Program-made: the position numbers and the translations under genes | The notes under the pieces: model-generated | Database searches by the model: none | What the model saw: the letters and a program-made list of their open reading frames with translations, nothing else | Told to the model about the DNA's origin: nothing | Source: Falsiroseomonas frigidaquae | GTDB lineage: Bacteria > Pseudomonadota > Alphaproteobacteria > Acetobacterales > Acetobacteraceae | Assembly (NCBI RefSeq): GCF_012163145.1 | Contig: NZ_JAAVTX010000006.1 | Coordinates: forward strand, 434,001 to 498,000 | DNA length: 64,000 nucleotides | Reading direction: 5' to 3' | Shown: one piece after another, positions 8,364-17,053 of the stretch | How the letters are laid out: every line of letters starts with the position of its first letter | Position numbering within the stretch: position 1 is the stretch's first letter

Positions 8364-9173
8364 TCAAATGCTCTCCAGGATCTTGGCGACGAATTCGCGC
8401 GTGGACAGGCCGATGCAGGCGCCGCGCGCCTCGGCGGGTTCATTGAGGGCGGAGATGTAGCCATCCTCCCAGCTGCTCATCGCGTCGCCGATGCGGGCCG
8501 AGAAGGCGGAGACGGTGGCGGCCGCGATGCCACGCTCGGCCAGCGCCGGCAGGCGGGACAGGCCGGCCCGGTCGGCGCCGATGCCGGCATCGTTGTAGAT
8601 GGCGGCCAGCACATCCGCCTTCACCGCGCTGGCCTTGCGGCCGCCGAGCAGCCCGCCATGGGAGCCGGTGACGATGATGCGCCCGGCATCCTCCGGCCCC
8701 ACCAACCCATTGGAGTCGAGCGCCACGATCTGCGCCGGGCCATCCGTGGCGATGATGCGCCGCGCCTCATCCATGCTGCCCGGTGCCTCCGCCGGCGGCA
8801 GCCGGGCGGCCAGCAGCCGATCGAGCGCCTCGGCCGCGGACATGCCGATCTTCAGGCCGAGGGCGGAGCCGGGGGCATTGACGTTGGAGAGCACGCCGCG
8901 CGCCAGCATATCCCCGCCATCACCGATCCGCGCGCTGTCATGCGCCACGGCGGCGGCGGGGATGAAGCGGGATTCCAGCCAGAAGATGCCGCCGACGCCC
9001 GCCCTCTCCCGCCCGATGCCGGCATCGTGCAGCAGCAGCCCGGCGACGCCGTGCCGGGCCGCATACCAGGCGGCATAGACCCCGCCATGGCTGGCGCAGC
9101 AGGCCACACGGCCGCGCGAGGCGGTATCCAGATGCGTCACGCTGTCGATCACCAGCGGCGCCAAATCGGCCAT
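8364..9173 (-). CDS. uncharacterised internally duplicated protein (SHGG / DAGIG / SARIGD repeats)
   Basis: A 269-residue protein I do not recognise. Two halves, about 9-99 and 149-247, repeat the same ordered motifs: SHGG at 28 and 171, DAGIG at 50 and 195, RAG at 57 and 202, SARIGD at 80 and 225. The DAGIG-to-SARIGD spacing is 30 residues in both, so this is an ancient internal gene duplication or a pseudo-two-fold fold. There is no signal peptide and no clear membrane segment. ATG 9173 was preferred over an upstream frame because the family-like start follows a G-rich ribosome binding site. It is coupled to the ThDP enzyme, whose start lies two bases after its stop, suggesting a subunit, partner enzyme or substrate-channelling protein. 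The conserved His-Gly-Gly in each half may be catalytic. Confidence 0.8.
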   Translation of the reverse strand: MADLAPLVIDSVTHLDTASRGRVACCASHGGVYAAWYAARHGVAGLLLHDAGIGRERAGVGGIFWLESRFIPAAAVAHDSARIGDGGDMLARGVLSNVNAPGSALGLKIGMSAAEALDRLLAARLPPAEAPGSMDEARRIIATDGPAQIVALDSNGLVGPEDAGRIIVTGSHGGLLGGRKASAVKADVLAAIYNDAGIGADRAGLSRLPALAERGIAAATVSAFSARIGDAMSSWEDGYISALNEPAEARGACIGLSTREFVAKILESI

Positions 9174-9286
9174 GTCGGTTCCCCCCCGGCTTGATTCCTT
9201 CGCGCGCTGTCGCATGCTCCGCAAGCCCCCCGTCCGGCCGAGACCAGAAGCACGGTGCGCAGGGGGCGGGGGAATGGGGGAAGCGG

Positions 9287-10276
9287 ATGACCGGAACCGG
9301 CGATAATCGCGCGCGGCTGCTCGCGCTGTATACCACCATGTGCCGCATCCGGGCCTTCGAGGAGACCGCCCTGGCGGCGCACAAGGCAGGTGAGATCCCG
9401 GGGCCGCTGCATGTCTCGATCGGGCAGGAAGGGGTCGCCGCGGGGCTATGCCTGAACCTGCGGCTGGATGACCGCATCACCTCCAACCACCGCGGCCATG
9501 GCCATGCGCTGGCCAAGGGCGCGGGGGTTGCCGGCATGATGGAGGAGTTGTTCGGCCGCGCCGGCGGGCATTGCCGGGGCAAGGGCGGGTCCATGCATAT
9601 CGCGGATTTCAGCGTCGGCATGCTGGGCGCCAATGGCGTGGTCGCCGGCGGCATCCCGATCGCGGTGGGCGCCGCGCAGGGGCTGAAGCTGCTCGGCTCC
9701 GACGCCATCGTCGCCTGCTTCTTCGGCGATGGCGCGATCAACCGCGGCCCCTTCCTGGAGGGGCTGAACTGGGCCGCGCTGTACCGCCTGCCGGTGCTCT
9801 TCGTCTGCGAGGACAACGGCGTGGCCGCCTTCACGGCAACCGCCAGCGTCACCGCCGGTCCTGGCGTCGCCGCCCGCGCAGCCTCCCTCGGCGTGCCGGG
9901 CGTGACGGTGGATGGCAATGACGCGGCGGCGGTGGATGCGGCGGCGTCGCGCCTGGTGGCGGAAATCCGCGCCGGCTCCGGCCCGCAATTGCTGCACGCC
10001 ACCACCTATCGGCTGACCGGCCATACCAGCACCGACCCCGCCGCCTGGCGCCTGGCCGCGGATGTGGAGGCGGCGCGGGCGGCGGAGCCGATCGGCCGCC
10101 TGCGCGACCGCCTGCTGGCGGAGGGAATCGCCGCCGCCGAGCTGGATGGCATCCGGGGCGAGGCGCTGGCCGAGATGTCCGCCGCCCGCGCCGCCGCGCT
10201 GACCGCGCCCTGGCCGGACCCCGCGGTGGCCTGGGAAGACGTGCAGGATTGCGGCGCCATGCAGGGGGCTGACTGA
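9287..10276 (+). CDS. ThDP-dependent dehydrogenase E1 component, alpha subunit
   Basis: A 329-residue alpha subunit of the pyruvate/acetoin/branched-chain 2-oxoacid dehydrogenase E1 family. The ThDP motif spans GDGAINRGPFLEGLN to VCEDN (about 146-176), and HRGHGHALAKG and GRAGGHCRGKGGSMH are the usual substrate-tunnel and loop segments. ATG 9287 is preceded by GGGGGAAGCGG. It is followed after one base by the beta subunit. No E2 acyltransferase or E3 gene is near, so the pair either borrows those components or acts as a stand-alone decarboxylase. The size fits acetoin dehydrogenase (AcoA-like) or plant-type pyruvate dehydrogenase alpha. Confidence 0.87.
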   Translation: MTGTGDNRARLLALYTTMCRIRAFEETALAAHKAGEIPGPLHVSIGQEGVAAGLCLNLRLDDRITSNHRGHGHALAKGAGVAGMMEELFGRAGGHCRGKGGSMHIADFSVGMLGANGVVAGGIPIAVGAAQGLKLLGSDAIVACFFGDGAINRGPFLEGLNWAALYRLPVLFVCEDNGVAAFTATASVTAGPGVAARAASLGVPGVTVDGNDAAAVDAAASRLVAEIRAGSGPQLLHATTYRLTGHTSTDPAAWRLAADVEAARAAEPIGRLRDRLLAEGIAAAELDGIRGEALAEMSAARAAALTAPWPDPAVAWEDVQDCGAMQGAD

Positions 10277-10277
10277 A

Positions 10278-11252
10278 ATGGCCGAGATCACCCTGGTGGA
10301 AGCCGCCCGCCGCGCCGCTTTGCAGGAGATGCGCCGCGACCCGAGCATCTGGGTCCTGGGAGAAGACGTGGCCCGCGGCGGCCTGTTCGGCCAGTATCGC
10401 GGCTTCCTGGAGGAGTTCGGCGAAAGCCGCATCGTCTCCACCCCGATCAGCGAGAGCGTCATCATGGGCGCGGGGCTCGGCGCCGCGCTGGTCGGCACGC
10501 GGCCGATCATCGAGATGCGGATCTTCGATTTCGTCATGTGCGCGATGGATGAGCTGGTGAACCAGGTCGCCAAGGTGCGCTACATGTTCGGCGGCCAGGC
10601 CAAGCCCGCCGTCGTCATCCGCATGCCGCACGGCATCTGGCGCAATTCCGCCGCACAGCACTCGCAGATGCTGGAAAGCTGGTTCACCCATATCCCCGGC
10701 CTGGTGGTGGTGGTGCCCTCCACGCCGGCGGATACCGCCGGGCTGCTGGTGACGGCGCTGCGCAGCGACGACCCGGTGCTGTTCTTCGACCCGAAGAACC
10801 TGTTCCCCCTGACCGGAGAGGTGCCGGAGGTGATCGCGCCGATCCCCTTCGGCCAGGCCCGCCACGCGCGGCGCGGCGATGACCTGACCATCGTCACCTG
10901 GTCCGCCATCGTGCCGCAGGTGGAGGAGGCGGCCGGCATGCTGGCGGCGCGCGGCATCGCGGCGGATGTGCTGGATCTGCGTACGCTATGGCCGTGGGAC
11001 GAGGCGGCGGTGGTCGCCTCCGTCGCCCGCACCGGGCGGCTGCTGGTGGTGCATGAGGCCGTGACCACCGGCGGCTTCGGGGCGGAGGTGGTGGCGCGGG
11101 TGATCGAGCGGCTGGGCACGGCGCAGGTGAAGGCGGTGGCCCGCCTCGGCCAGCCCCGCGTCCCGGTGCCCTTCGCGCCGCCACTGGAGGATGCGCTGAA
11201 GGTGGACACCGCCAAGGTGGTGGCGGCGGCGGAGGCGTTGATGCGGAGCTAG
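10278..11252 (+). CDS. ThDP-dependent dehydrogenase E1 component, beta subunit
   Basis: A 324-residue transketolase-pyrimidine-domain protein that completes the alpha2beta2 E1 with the upstream gene. GEDVARGGLFGQYRG near residue 30, TPISESVIMGAGLGAALVG and HSQMLESWFTHIPGL match the AcoB/PdhB pattern. The C-terminal transketolase domain has RTLWPWDEAAV and VHEAVTTGGFGAEV. ATG 10278 follows the alpha stop by one base. Its stop TAG at 11250-11252 lies in a CTAG shared with the stop of the convergent exporter gene, leaving no room for an intergenic terminator. Confidence 0.88.
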   Translation: MAEITLVEAARRAALQEMRRDPSIWVLGEDVARGGLFGQYRGFLEEFGESRIVSTPISESVIMGAGLGAALVGTRPIIEMRIFDFVMCAMDELVNQVAKVRYMFGGQAKPAVVIRMPHGIWRNSAAQHSQMLESWFTHIPGLVVVVPSTPADTAGLLVTALRSDDPVLFFDPKNLFPLTGEVPEVIAPIPFGQARHARRGDDLTIVTWSAIVPQVEEAAGMLAARGIAADVLDLRTLWPWDEAAVVASVARTGRLLVVHEAVTTGGFGAEVVARVIERLGTAQVKAVARLGQPRVPVPFAPPLEDALKVDTAKVVAAAEALMRS

Positions 11253-12448
11253 CTCGCCACCCGCTTCAGCCCCAGATGCGCCAGCAGCCCCGAACACCCG
11301 GCGATGGCGATCAGCACGCCCATGGCGAGCGCGGAGGTGCCGCCGAAGGCGCCGAGCACGGCGCCCGTCACCGCGCCGATGCCGAACTGGATGGTGCCCA
11401 TCAGGGCGGAGGCACTGCCCGCCATCCGCCCCATCGGCGCCATCGCCAGCGCCGAGGACAGCGGCAGCACCGAACCCATGAAGGCCAGGTACAGGAAGAA
11501 GGCCGCCAGCAGCGGCACCAGCGCACCGCTCAGCACCGCCACCACCACGCCCAGCCCGGCCAGCGACAGCAGCGACAGCGCGCCCACCAGCAGCGTGGCG
11601 GGCGGGCGGCGGCGCACCAGGCGGGCGATGACCTGGCTCGCCAGGATCAACCCGAAGGCGTTGGCGCCGAAGGCCATGCCGTATTCCACCGGCCCCAGCC
11701 CATGCACCACCATCAGCAGGTTCGGCGAGCCGACGAGGTAGGCGAAGAGCCCCGCCATCGGCAGCGCACCGGCCAGCGCATGCGCCAGGAAGCGGCGGTC
11801 CTTCAGCAGGGTCAGGTACACCAGCATCACCTGCCCCAGCCCATCCCGCCGCCGATTTTCCAGCGGCAGGCTTTCCGGCAGCCAGCGATGCATCACCAGC
11901 AGCGCCAGCGCGCCATAGACCGCGAGGAACCAGAAGATGGCGCGCCAGCCGAGTGCGGCCAGCAGCCAGCCGCCCAGCATCGGCGCCAGGATCGGCGCAG
12001 CCCCCATCGCCAGCATCAGCATCGACATCATGCGCACCGCGCCACGCTCGTCGCACAGGTCGCGCACCACGGCGCGCGCCACCACGACTCCGACGCAGCC
12101 GCCGAGCGCCTGCGCCAGCCGCAGCCAGACCAGCGCCTCGGCGGAGGCCGCCAGCGCGCAGCCGACGGACGCCAGGGTGAACACGACCATGCCCAGGAAC
12201 AGCGGCAGCCGCCGTCCGACCCGGTCCGATAGCGGGCCATAGACCAATTGCCCCGCCGCCATGCCCAGCAGGAACACCGCCAGCGTGCGCTGGATGGCGG
12301 CCGGGCTGGCGCCGAGTTCATGCCCCATCGCCGGGAAGGCCGGCAGGTACATGTCGATGCCGAGCGGGCCGAGTGCCGTGAGTGCGCCCAGCAAGGCCGC
12401 GAGACGCCTGTAGTGCTCGGGCATCCTGTGATCCGCCTTTGCTGCCAT
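11249..12448 (-). CDS. multidrug efflux MFS transporter (Bcr/CflA family)
   Basis: A 399-residue inner-membrane drug:H+ antiporter with about 12 hydrophobic segments. DMYLPAFPAMGHELGASPAA near residue 32 and the loop 2-3 motif GPLSDRVGRRLPLF near residue 76 are characteristic of the Bcr/CflA branch, which exports bicyclomycin, chloramphenicol, sulfonamides or cysteine-type metabolites in characterised members. The substrate here is unknown. It is transcribed alone, divergent from the ABC importer at 12659 with 210 bases between them, and its stop overlaps that of the E1 beta gene. Confidence 0.88.
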   Translation of the reverse strand: MAAKADHRMPEHYRRLAALLGALTALGPLGIDMYLPAFPAMGHELGASPAAIQRTLAVFLLGMAAGQLVYGPLSDRVGRRLPLFLGMVVFTLASVGCALAASAEALVWLRLAQALGGCVGVVVARAVVRDLCDERGAVRMMSMLMLAMGAAPILAPMLGGWLLAALGWRAIFWFLAVYGALALLVMHRWLPESLPLENRRRDGLGQVMLVYLTLLKDRRFLAHALAGALPMAGLFAYLVGSPNLLMVVHGLGPVEYGMAFGANAFGLILASQVIARLVRRRPPATLLVGALSLLSLAGLGVVVAVLSGALVPLLAAFFLYLAFMGSVLPLSSALAMAPMGRMAGSASALMGTIQFGIGAVTGAVLGAFGGTSALAMGVLIAIAGCSGLLAHLGLKRVAS

Positions 12449-12658
12449 GCAGCAATTCGCCTAGCCGCGTGTAGGGACAGCGTCCAGCACAAGGCGCCGC
12501 GGGGCCGCCATGCGGCGTGGCCGTGGCTGCACCGACTTAGCCCAGGAAAGCGGCACCCCGCCCATGCGGTGGCGAGGTTGCGCCCGGCGCGGAGGCATGT
12601 GTAGCCTCGTGCTGCGTAGCCCCGGTAAAGGCGGCACGCGGGGGGACGGAACGACAAT

Positions 12659-13705
12659 ATGGCAACGGTCTCGGTGCGGCAGGCGCTCAAATCCTTCGGC
12701 ACCACCCGCATCCTGCACGGCGTCGATGTGGAGATCGCGGATGGCGAATTCGTCGTCCTGGTCGGCCCATCCGGCTGCGGCAAATCCACGCTGCTCCGCA
12801 TGATCGCGGGGCTTGAGAACATCACCGGCGGCGAGATCGCGATCGACGGACGCGTTGTGAACAACGTGCCGCCGAAGGATCGCGACATCGCGATGGTGTT
12901 CCAGAACTACGCGCTGTACCCGCATATGACGGTGCGCCAGAACATGGCCTTCTCCATGAAGCTGGCGAAGGCACCCGCCGCCATCATGGAGGAGGAGGTG
13001 CAGCGCGCGGCCAAGATCCTCGGCCTGGATGCGCTGCTGGATCGCTTCCCGCGCCAGCTCTCGGGCGGCCAGCGGCAGCGCGTCGCGATGGGGCGGGCCA
13101 TCGTGCGGCATCCGCAGGTCTTCCTGTTCGACGAACCGCTGTCGAACCTGGATGCCAAGCTGCGCGTGCAGATGCGCTCCGAGATCCGGGAACTGCAGCA
13201 GCGCCTGGCCACCACCACCATCTACGTCACGCACGACCAGATCGAGGCCATGACCATGGCCGACCAGATCGTGGTCATGAATGGCGGGCGGATCGAGCAG
13301 GCCGGCGCGCCGCTGGCGCTTTACGACAAGCCGGCGAACCTGTTCGTCGCCGGCTTCATCGGCAGCCCGGCGATGAACCTGCTGCCCGGCATGGTCGCCG
13401 ATGGCGGCTTCCGCACCACCGGCGGCGCCCTGCTGCCGCTGCCGCCGCACGCACATACCAATGTCGCCACCTATGGCATCCGCCCGGAGCATATGAGCCT
13501 TTCGGATGACGGCGTGGAAGGCACCATCGTGCTGGTCGAGCCGACCGGGTCGGAGACGCAGGTGACCATGCGGATGGGCGAGACGGTGGTGACCGGCGCC
13601 TTCCGCGAACGCGTGCAGGGGCGCCCGGGGGACAAGCTGCGGGTGCTGCCCGACCTCGGCCTGGTGCATCTGTTCGGACCGGATGGAGCGCGCCTGCCGA
13701 GTTGA
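12659..13705 (+). CDS. ABC importer ATP-binding protein (UgpC/MalK-like)
   Basis: A 348-residue ATPase of the carbohydrate-uptake CUT1 type. Walker A is GPSGCGKS near residue 37, the Q-loop is VFQNYALYPHMT, the signature is LSGGQRQRVAMGRA, Walker B is VFLFDEPLSNLD and the switch is THDQIEAMT. A C-terminal TOBE/OB regulatory domain follows (YGIRPEHMSLSD near 270). It leads an operon with a solute-binding protein and two permeases. Putting the ATPase first is less usual for this class but the set is complete. The 5' flank of 210 bases contains no other gene; I see no confident promoter in it. Confidence 0.9.
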   Translation: MATVSVRQALKSFGTTRILHGVDVEIADGEFVVLVGPSGCGKSTLLRMIAGLENITGGEIAIDGRVVNNVPPKDRDIAMVFQNYALYPHMTVRQNMAFSMKLAKAPAAIMEEEVQRAAKILGLDALLDRFPRQLSGGQRQRVAMGRAIVRHPQVFLFDEPLSNLDAKLRVQMRSEIRELQQRLATTTIYVTHDQIEAMTMADQIVVMNGGRIEQAGAPLALYDKPANLFVAGFIGSPAMNLLPGMVADGGFRTTGGALLPLPPHAHTNVATYGIRPEHMSLSDDGVEGTIVLVEPTGSETQVTMRMGETVVTGAFRERVQGRPGDKLRVLPDLGLVHLFGPDGARLPS

Positions 13706-13723
13706 ACAAGCCAACCCACAAAC

Positions 13724-13730
13724 AAGGAGG
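13724..13730 (+). promoter_or_regulatory. strong Shine-Dalgarno of the solute-binding protein
   Basis: AAGGAGG, a near-perfect anti-16S match, precedes ATG 13742 by 11 bases inside an A-rich leader (13731-13741). It is the strongest ribosome binding site noticed in the window and fits a binding protein made in excess over its permeases. Confidence 0.7.
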
Positions 13731-13741
13731 AAACAATAAAA

Positions 13742-15076
13742 ATGGCTCATCTCATCACACGCCGCACGGCGCTGGCCCTCACCGGCTCCGCGCTGCTCGC
13801 CTCCCGCGCCTATGCGCAAAGCAATATCCCGACGCAATCCGCGACGGCCCCGTCGCTGCCGATCGAGCGCGGCGCGACGCTGCGCATGCTGCGGCCGGTG
13901 CGCTTCGTGCAGCCGGATGAGGAGATCTTCCGCGCCAATGCCGCGCGCTTCACGCAGCAGACCGGCGTCGAGGTGCGTGTGGACTTCGTGGGGTGGGAGG
14001 ACATCACCCAGCAGACCGCCGTCACCGCCAATACCGGCGCCGGCCCCGACCTGATCATCGGCTTCAACGAGGCGCCGCATATCTACGCCGACAAGCTGGT
14101 CGATCTGGCCGATGTCGCCGCCTATATCGGCCAGAAGTACGGTGGCTGGAAGGCCATGGCGCAGCGCTACGGCAAGCGCGCCAACAGCGACATGTGGGTC
14201 GGCCTGCCCTTCGGTGCCTCCGGCGGCCCGCTGGTCTGGCGCAAATCCGCGCTGAACTCGGTGGGCTTCGATGCGCCGCCCGATGACCATGCCGGCTACC
14301 TGAAGATGTCGCAGGAGCTGAAGCGGGTCGGCAAGCCATCCGGCTTCGCGCTGGGCAATGCGGTGGGCGACGGCAATGGCTTCGCGCAGTGGCTGGTCTG
14401 GTCCTTCGGCGGCTACCTGGTGGACGAGAACAACAACGTCGCCATCAACAGCCCGGAGACGATCCGCGCGCTTGAATACCTGAAGGAGCTGTACGCCAGC
14501 TTCATCCCGGGCACGATCGCCTGGGGCGACATCAGCAACAACCGCGCCTATTCCGCCGGCGAGTGCCACCTGACGGCCAATGGCGTGTCGCTGTACTTCT
14601 CGCTGAAGAACGACCCGGCCATGGCGGCCATCGCGGAAGACACCTACATGACGCTGCTGCCCAAGGGCACGCAGCAGACCTCGCCGATGGCGGGGCTGAC
14701 GCTGAATTCCATGGTGTTCAAGCACAGCCGCTATCCGAACGCCGCCAAGGCCTTCCTGCAGTTCATGCTGGAGGCACCGCAATACGACCCGTGGCTGCAG
14801 GCGAACCTCGGTTACTGGTCGCAGCCGCTGAACGCCTACAACAACAGCGCGACCTGGAGCAGCGGCGACCCGAAGATCTCGGTGTTCAAGGGCGTGATGG
14901 ATACGACCTTCTACGCCGGCTACAAGGGCCCGATCAGCGAGGCCTCCGCCGCGGCCAATGCGGATTACGTCATGGTGCAGATGTGCGCCTCCGTCGCCTC
15001 CGGCCAGGCGACACCGCAGCAGGCGGCGGCCGAGGCCGAGCGCCGCGCCCGCCGCTTCTTCCGCTCTCGCCGCTGA
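13742..15076 (+). CDS. extracellular solute-binding protein, carbohydrate ABC importer
   Basis: A 444-residue periplasmic binding protein of family 1 (MalE/UgpB-like). The N-terminus TRRTALALTGSALLASRAYAQ is a signal peptide with a twin-Arg pair, so Tat export is possible, and cleavage is likely after AYA near residue 25. DLIIGFNEAPHIYADKLVDL and YSAGECHLTANG are typical of ligand-domain segments. It lies between the ATPase gene (36 bases upstream) and the permeases, with a stable stem-loop at 15087-15113 immediately downstream. Family and context suggest sugars, polyols or glycerol-phosphate-like ligands; the exact ligand is not readable. Confidence 0.9.
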   Translation: MAHLITRRTALALTGSALLASRAYAQSNIPTQSATAPSLPIERGATLRMLRPVRFVQPDEEIFRANAARFTQQTGVEVRVDFVGWEDITQQTAVTANTGAGPDLIIGFNEAPHIYADKLVDLADVAAYIGQKYGGWKAMAQRYGKRANSDMWVGLPFGASGGPLVWRKSALNSVGFDAPPDDHAGYLKMSQELKRVGKPSGFALGNAVGDGNGFAQWLVWSFGGYLVDENNNVAINSPETIRALEYLKELYASFIPGTIAWGDISNNRAYSAGECHLTANGVSLYFSLKNDPAMAAIAEDTYMTLLPKGTQQTSPMAGLTLNSMVFKHSRYPNAAKAFLQFMLEAPQYDPWLQANLGYWSQPLNAYNNSATWSSGDPKISVFKGVMDTTFYAGYKGPISEASAAANADYVMVQMCASVASGQATPQQAAAEAERRARRFFRSRR

Positions 15077-15086
15077 AAAACCCGAG

Positions 15087-15113
15087 GCGGCGCCCGCATC
15101 ACGCGGGCGCCGC
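15087..15113 (+). terminator. stem-loop between binding-protein and permease genes
   Basis: GCGGCGCCCGC and GCGGGCGCCGC form a perfect 11-bp stem around ATCAC, 11 bases after the stop of the binding protein. No T-run follows. In ABC operons such a hairpin usually stabilises the upstream message or reduces read-through so that binding protein exceeds permease; that role is inferred here. Confidence 0.65.
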
Positions 15114-15134
15114 TTCGCCTTACGGGAAACCACC

Positions 15135-16091
15135 ATGTCCGCGACAACCGCCGCGCCGGTCTGGACCAAGATGCGCCCGAAACAGGGCGCGCTCTCGCGG
15201 CTGTTCGACTGGAAGCCGTTCCTCGCCTTCATCTGCCTGCTGCCCGCCGCCGGGCTGCTGATGACCTTCCTGACCTATCCGCTCGGCCTGGGCATCTACC
15301 TGGCCTTCACGGACACCACGATCGGCCGCCCCGGCATCTGGGTCGGGCTGGAGAATTTCATCTGGCTGGCGGAGGACCCGATCTTCTGGAACGCGGTGTT
15401 CTACAGCGTCTTCTACACCGGCGTCGCCACCATCGGGAAATTCGCGCTCGGCCTGTGGCTGGCGCTGCTGCTGAACCAGCATCTGCCGATGAAGTCGCTG
15501 CTGCGCGCCATCATCCTGCTGCCCTGGATCGTGCCGACGGTGCTCTCCGCCATCGCCTTCTGGTGGATCTACGACCCGCAGTTTTCCATCATCTCCTACC
15601 TCTTCATCGAGATGGGGCTGCGCGAGACCAATATCGATTTCATCAACACGGCCTGGCCGGCACGCTGGTCGCTGATCGCGGCCAATATCTGGCGCGGCAT
15701 CCCCTTCGTGGCCATCTCGCTGCTCGCCGGGCTGCAGACCATCTCGCCCTCGCTGTACGAGGCGGCGCTGCTGGACGGGGCGAGCGGGTGGCAGCGCTTC
15801 CGCTACATCACCTTCCCGATGCTGCTGCCGATCCTGGCGATCGTGATGACCTTCTCCATCATCTTCACCTTCACCGATTTCCAGCTGGTCTACGCCATCA
15901 CGCGCGGCGGGCCGGTCAATTCCACGCATCTGCTGGCGACACTGGCCTTCCAGCGCGGCATTCCGGGCGGGCAGCTGGGAGAGGGCGCTGCGATCGCCGT
16001 CTCCATGATCCCGTTCCTCGTCTTCGCCACGCTGTTCAGCTATTTCGGCCTGGCGCGGCGCAAGTGGCAGCAGGGAGAGGGCAATGACTGA
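15135..16091 (+). CDS. carbohydrate ABC importer permease (MalF/UgpA-like)
   Basis: A 318-residue inner-membrane subunit with about six transmembrane segments. The first segment is around residues 32-58 (FLAFICLLPAAGLLMTF) and the cytoplasmic EAA loop is YEAALLDGASGWQRFRYITFP near 215. The start ATG 15135 directly follows the hairpin; an in-frame extension upstream lacks family similarity. It overlaps the next permease by eight bases. It forms the transmembrane pore with the product of 16084-16995, energised by the ATPase at 12659. Confidence 0.9.
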   Translation: MSATTAAPVWTKMRPKQGALSRLFDWKPFLAFICLLPAAGLLMTFLTYPLGLGIYLAFTDTTIGRPGIWVGLENFIWLAEDPIFWNAVFYSVFYTGVATIGKFALGLWLALLLNQHLPMKSLLRAIILLPWIVPTVLSAIAFWWIYDPQFSIISYLFIEMGLRETNIDFINTAWPARWSLIAANIWRGIPFVAISLLAGLQTISPSLYEAALLDGASGWQRFRYITFPMLLPILAIVMTFSIIFTFTDFQLVYAITRGGPVNSTHLLATLAFQRGIPGGQLGEGAAIAVSMIPFLVFATLFSYFGLARRKWQQGEGND

Positions 16092-16995
16092 GGCCGCCGC
16101 CGTGAGCACCGAACCCAAGGCGACCAACAGTTCCTCGGCGCAGCCGGAGACGATGGCCTGGGACAGCAAGTCCCGCCGCTTCGTGCTGCTTTACCTGCCG
16201 ATGTTCTGCTTCCTGATCATCCTGCTGTTCCCGTTCTACTGGATGACGATCACCGCGTTCAAACCGAATGCCGAACTGTACAACTTCGCCGAGCACAACC
16301 CGTTCTGGATCACCTCCGCCACGCTGGACCATATCCGGCTGCTGCTATTCGAGACGGCCTATCCGAGATGGCTGATGACGACGATGCTGGTGGCGGTCTG
16401 CTCCACCGTGCTGTCGCTGTTCGCCAGCACGCTGGCCGCCTATGCGATCCAGCGGCTGCGCTTCCAGGGCAGCCAGTATGTCGGCCTCGCCATCTACCTG
16501 GCCTATCTCGTGCCGCCCTCGATCCTGTTCATCCCGCTGGCCACCATGGTGTTCCAGCTCGGCCTGTTCGACACGCCCTTCGCGCTGATCCTGACCTATC
16601 CGACCTTCCTGATCCCGTTCTGCACCTGGCTGCTGATCGGCTACTTCAAGTCGATCCCCTTCGAGCTGGAGGAATGCGCGCTGATCGATGGCGCGACGCG
16701 GGTGCAGATCCTGTGGCAGATCACCCTGCCGCTGGCGGTGCCCGGGCTGATCTCCGCCGGCATCTTCAGCTTCACCCTGTCCTGGAACGAGTTCATCTAC
16801 GCGCTGGCCTTCATCCAGAGCAGCGAGAACAAGACGGTGCCGGTGGCGATCCTGACGGAGCTGGTGACGGGTGACGTCTACCAATGGGGTGCGCTGATGG
16901 CGGGGTCGCTGCTGGGCTCCCTGCCCGTCGCGATCTTCTATTCCTTCTTCGTCGACTACTACGTCTCCTCCCTCACCGGCGCGGTGAAGGAATAG
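16084..16995 (+). CDS. carbohydrate ABC importer permease (MalG/UgpE-like)
   Basis: A 303-residue second permease. A hydrophilic 30-residue N-terminus precedes the first membrane segment (LYLPMFCFLIILLFPFYW, about 36-53), and the EAA loop is LEECALIDGATRVQILWQITLP near 200. About six membrane segments fit the CUT1 MalG family. It is translationally coupled to the first permease and is the last gene of the four-gene importer operon. A 58-base gap then separates it from the flavodoxin-like gene, which has its own start and may or may not be co-transcribed. Confidence 0.9.
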   Translation: MTEAAAVSTEPKATNSSSAQPETMAWDSKSRRFVLLYLPMFCFLIILLFPFYWMTITAFKPNAELYNFAEHNPFWITSATLDHIRLLLFETAYPRWLMTTMLVAVCSTVLSLFASTLAAYAIQRLRFQGSQYVGLAIYLAYLVPPSILFIPLATMVFQLGLFDTPFALILTYPTFLIPFCTWLLIGYFKSIPFELEECALIDGATRVQILWQITLPLAVPGLISAGIFSFTLSWNEFIYALAFIQSSENKTVPVAILTELVTGDVYQWGALMAGSLLGSLPVAIFYSFFVDYYVSSLTGAVKE

Positions 16996-17053
16996 CGGCG
17001 GGAACCGGATCGCCGGAGCGGCGCTTGCGTGGCGCACGTTCCGGAGATCCGCC

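Noticed and set aside
12461-15232. A very long open frame on the minus strand opposite the ABC importer genes
   Set aside because: It is antisense to clear ATPase, binding-protein and permease genes, has low-complexity Arg/Gly/Ala/His composition and no family motif; such frames arise from high GC at third positions.
17001-17025. GGAAC-N16-CGCT upstream of the flavodoxin-like gene
   Set aside because: One mismatch in the essential GTT of the -10; treated as a near miss.
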